Assembly: GCA_024710825.1 (NCBI GenBank)
Contig: JANJUA010000077.1
Location: forward strand, 1 to 8,335
Source of the DNA: Solirubrobacteraceae bacterium
GTDB lineage: Bacteria > Actinomycetota > Thermoleophilia > Solirubrobacterales > Solirubrobacteraceae
DNA length: 8,335 bases
Reading direction: 5' to 3'
Every line of letters begins with the position of its first letter. The stretch's first letter is position 1. The translations under genes and the position numbers were made by a program. The notes under the pieces were generated by a model. The model had not been told where the DNA came from and did not search any database. It saw nothing but the letters and a program-made list of their open reading frames with translations. Below are positions 6,754-8,335 of the stretch, in pieces.

Positions 6754-6783
6754 GGTGGGCAACGTACGACATAGGGTCCGCGC
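6754..6783. promoter_or_regulatory. 30-base divergent promoter region between mobA and the hydratase gene
   Basis: Both start codons face away from this short gap. On the plus strand TAGGGT (6772-6777) ends 6 bases before ATG 6784. On the minus strand TACGTT (6766-6761) ends 7 bases before ATG 6753. Both fit TANNNT -10 boxes of leaderless genes and lie 5 bases apart. AGGG within the first could instead act as a ribosome binding site 7 bases from ATG 6784. No convincing -35 boxes are visible, and any would lie inside the opposite gene. Confidence 0.4.
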
Positions 6784-7470
6784 ATGGCGATCTGGGACGA
6801 TGCCCGCGTGCGGCGCGGGATGGAGCGGCAGCTCGAGCTGCGCGCGCGGATGCTCGACGGCGGCGCTCAGCCGATCGGCTGGAAGCTCGGCCTGGGCACC
6901 GCGGCGGCGATGGAGGCGCTCGGCACCGACGGGCCGCTCGTCGGCTTCCTCACCGACCGGACGCTGCTGCGCCCGGGCGCCACCGTCGCGCTGGCCGGTT
7001 GGACGAACCCGATGCTCGAGTGCGAGATCGCCGTGCGGCTCGGCCGCGACGTGCCCGGCGACGCAGACCGCGACGCCGCTGCCGCCGCCGTCGACGCCGT
7101 CGCGCCCGCGATCGAGCTGGCCGACGTCGCCGGCCCGCGCGACGACCCCGAGGCGATCCTGGCCGGCGACGTGTTCCACCGCCACGTCCTGCTCGGCGAC
7201 TGGGACACCGCGCGCGCCGGGCTGGTGCTCGACGGCGTGACGCTCGGCGTCGACGGCGTCGTCGAGGGCGCCGACCCGCAGGCGGTGACCGGCGACCTCG
7301 CCGAGCTCGTCCGCCATACCGCCGCCGCCCTGGCCGCGTTCGGCGAGCGCCTCCGCGCCGGCGACGCGATCATCACCGGCGCGGCGATCCCACCACTGCC
7401 GGTCGCGCCCGGCGACGCGGTCGCGTGTCGGTTCGCCGGCCTCGGCACGCTCGGCGTCACGCTCTCCTAG
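6784..7470 (+). CDS. 2-keto-4-pentenoate hydratase / fumarylacetoacetate hydrolase family protein
   Basis: This family includes MhpD-type hydratases, which add water to 2-hydroxypenta-2,4-dienoate in aromatic meta-cleavage pathways, and the related 4-oxalocrotonate decarboxylases. The 228-residue protein is slightly shorter than the usual 255-265. It shows IGWKLGLGTAAAMEALG (31-47) and GPLVGFLTD (50-58), like the family's GWKIGLTS and GHL regions. The metal-ligand pattern is Glu79-Cys-Glu81 (NPMLECEIAVRLG) with a third acidic ligand, Glu111, in APAIELAD. DAIITGA and a C-terminal GLGTLGVTL follow. No other meta-cleavage gene is in the window, so the true substrate is uncertain; a small 2-keto acid hydratase or decarboxylase is the safe reading. 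The start is ATG 6784, with AGGG 7 bases ahead or a leaderless arrangement. It is divergent from mobA and followed by a hairpin. Confidence 0.85.
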   Translation: MAIWDDARVRRGMERQLELRARMLDGGAQPIGWKLGLGTAAAMEALGTDGPLVGFLTDRTLLRPGATVALAGWTNPMLECEIAVRLGRDVPGDADRDAAAAAVDAVAPAIELADVAGPRDDPEAILAGDVFHRHVLLGDWDTARAGLVLDGVTLGVDGVVEGADPQAVTGDLAELVRHTAAALAAFGERLRAGDAIITGAAIPPLPVAPGDAVACRFAGLGTLGVTLS

Positions 7471-7476
7471 GCGCTT

Positions 7477-7503
7477 CGACGACCGCCGGCGTGCGGTCGA
7501 TCG
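7477..7503 (+). terminator. Hairpin after the hydratase gene, candidate terminator
   Basis: CGACCGC (7480-7486) pairs perfectly with GCGGTCG (7493-7499) around a 6-base loop. CGA (7477-7479) pairs with TCG (7501-7503) across a single bulged A, giving about 10 pairs. It begins 6 bases after the stop codon. No T tract follows (the next bases are TCCCCTC), so it would be a hairpin-only terminator. Confidence 0.5.
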
Positions 7504-7607
7504 TCCCCTCGCGCGGACATGCGGCGCATTCGCGTGGCCGCGCGGGGTCGACGGACGCAGCCGGCGCCACACCACGCTTGTCGGCCACACCGGCGGAGCA
7601 GCGGCGA

Positions 7608-7634
7608 TTGCGGACAGTCCCTGGCCGCTATCTT
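7608..7634 (+). promoter_or_regulatory. Candidate promoter of the WYL regulator
   Basis: TTGCGG (7608-7613) and TATCTT (7629-7634) resemble -35 and -10 boxes with a short 15-base spacer. Transcription would start near 7641, leaving about 9 bases before the ATG at 7650. The match is moderate. Confidence 0.3.
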
Positions 7635-7639
7635 GGCCA
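7622..7639. promoter_or_regulatory. Dyad TGGCC-N8-GGCCA, possible operator
   Basis: A perfect 5-bp inverted repeat with an 8-base spacer surrounds the candidate -10 box and ends 10 bases before the regulator's start codon. This position would suit autoregulation by the WYL protein. In such GC-rich DNA a 5-bp dyad can arise by chance, so confidence is low. Confidence 0.3.
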
Positions 7640-7649
7640 TTCTCCGCTC

Positions 7650-8335
7650 ATGGCCGATCCGACGTCGCGCATGCTGCGGCTGCTCACGCTGCTGCAGACC
7701 CACCGCTTCTGGCCGGGCGAGGAGCTGGCCGAGCGACTCGCGGTGAGCCCGCGCACGCTGCGGCGGGACATCGATCGGCTCCGCGAGCTCGGCTACCCCG
7801 TGCACGCGGCCCGGGGTGTGGCGGGCGGCTACCAGCTCCAGGCGGGCGCGGACCTGCCGCCGCTCGTCCTCGACGACGAGGAGGCGGTCGCGATAGCCGT
7901 GGGGCTGCGGACGGCGGCGGGCGGCTCGGTCGCCGGGATCGAGGAGACGTCGCTGCGCGCGCTCACGAAGCTCGAGCGGCTGCTCCCGACCCGCCTGCGC
8001 CGGCAGGTCAACGCGATCGGGACCTACACGGTGCCGCTCGCGTTCGGCTCCCCCGACACGACGGTCGACGCCGGGACGCTGACGGTGATCGCGGCGGCGT
8101 GCCGGGACCACGAGCGGCTCCAGTTCGACTACACCCCGCCCGGGCGCGAGGAGACGCCCCGCGCCGTCGAGCCGCACCGGCTGGTGTCGCTCGGCCGGCG
8201 TTGGTACCTCGTCGCCTGGGACGTCCACCGCGCCGACTGGCGCACGTTCCGCGTCGATCGGCTGACCGCGCCGCGCACCTCCGGCGCACGTTTCTCGCCC
8301 CGGACGCTTCCGGCGCCCGACGCGGCGGAGTTCGT
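7650..8335 (+). CDS. YafY-type HTH/WYL-domain transcriptional regulator (3' end beyond the window)
   Basis: This open gene runs off the window edge, leaving 228 complete codons of a family that is usually about 310-330 residues. The N-terminus is an HTH_11/DeoR-like winged helix (RMLRLLTLLQTHRFWPGEELAERLAVSPRTLRRDIDRLRELG, about 7-48). A GVAGGYQL wing follows at about 56-63, then a middle helical region. The WYL domain starts at about 142, with GRRWYLVAWD (Trp185-Tyr186-Leu187) and FRVDRL (200-205). WYL domains sense small ligands or nucleic acid and adjust DNA binding. ATG 7650 is chosen because MADPTSRMLRLL is the usual family N-terminus. No ribosome binding site is visible, and a short or absent leader is likely. 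Its target is unknown. It is on the same strand as the hydratase gene but separated from it by 179 bases and a hairpin, so it is probably its own transcription unit. Confidence 0.9.
   Translation, partial: MADPTSRMLRLLTLLQTHRFWPGEELAERLAVSPRTLRRDIDRLRELGYPVHAARGVAGGYQLQAGADLPPLVLDDEEAVAIAVGLRTAAGGSVAGIEETSLRALTKLERLLPTRLRRQVNAIGTYTVPLAFGSPDTTVDAGTLTVIAAACRDHERLQFDYTPPGREETPRAVEPHRLVSLGRRWYLVAWDVHRADWRTFRVDRLTAPRTSGARFSPRTLPAPDAAEF

Larger units (their letters stand above)
7504..7649. other. Intergenic region before the WYL regulator
   Basis: No credible gene is seen in these 146 bases. GCCACACC occurs twice as a direct repeat (7566-7573 and 7584-7591, an 18-base period). Near the downstream end lie a candidate promoter and a dyad, listed separately. 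A plus-strand open frame starting at 7519 overlaps the regulator out of frame and looks spurious. Confidence 0.5.

Noticed and set aside
7519..7746. Small plus-strand open frame (75 codons)
   Set aside because: It overlaps the WYL regulator in another frame, is rich in Arg, Cys and Ser without any domain, and has no supporting start signals.

Overview
This is a compact, very GC-rich bacterial window. Third codon positions are almost always G or C, genes are tightly packed, and several starts look leaderless. Protein style and GC content suggest a high-GC actinobacterium, perhaps of the Solirubrobacter/Conexibacter type (Thermoleophilia). That placement is an inference from general character, not from a marker gene. 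Almost all of the window is coding.

Region 1 (22-5112, minus strand) is a four-gene operon for a soluble, NAD-linked, molybdenum or tungsten formate dehydrogenase. In transcription order it encodes: a fused diaphorase subunit (NuoE/FdsG domain joined to NuoF/FdsB, 3481-5112); a 209-residue iron-sulfur subunit (2855-3484) that matches the N-terminal part of FdsA/NuoG; the catalytic bis-MGD subunit with cysteine, not selenocysteine, at the active site (774-2858); and the sulfur-transfer protein FdhD (22-771). The first two junctions are ATGA overlaps and the third has a 2-base gap. Relative to the known FdsGBA layout, two subunits are fused (G+B) and one is split (A).

Region 2 (5113-5195) is the divergent control region between the operon and a LysR-type regulator (5196-6095). 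It holds a perfect dyad, CGATAA-N7-TTATCG, containing T-N11-A. The dyad is centred 65 bases upstream of the proposed leaderless GTG start of the operon and touches the regulator's own proposed -10 box. This is the classic LysR activation plus autorepression layout.

Region 3 (6087-6159) is the junction between the convergent lysR and mobA genes. A 14-bp perfect inverted repeat contains both stop codons and encloses a further self-complementary core, which makes a strong candidate bidirectional terminator.

Region 4 (6151-6753, minus) is mobA, which makes the guanine dinucleotide form of the cofactor that the formate dehydrogenase needs. Only 30 bases separate it from a divergent 2-keto-4-pentenoate hydratase family gene (6784-7470, plus), which is followed by a hairpin. 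The window ends inside a YafY-type HTH/WYL regulator (7650 to the edge).

Functionally, regions 1 to 4 form a formate oxidation module: enzyme, cofactor maturation (FdhD, MobA) and a dedicated regulator. The hydratase and WYL regulator look like the start of a separate neighbourhood. I saw no mobile element, CRISPR array, tRNA or rRNA.
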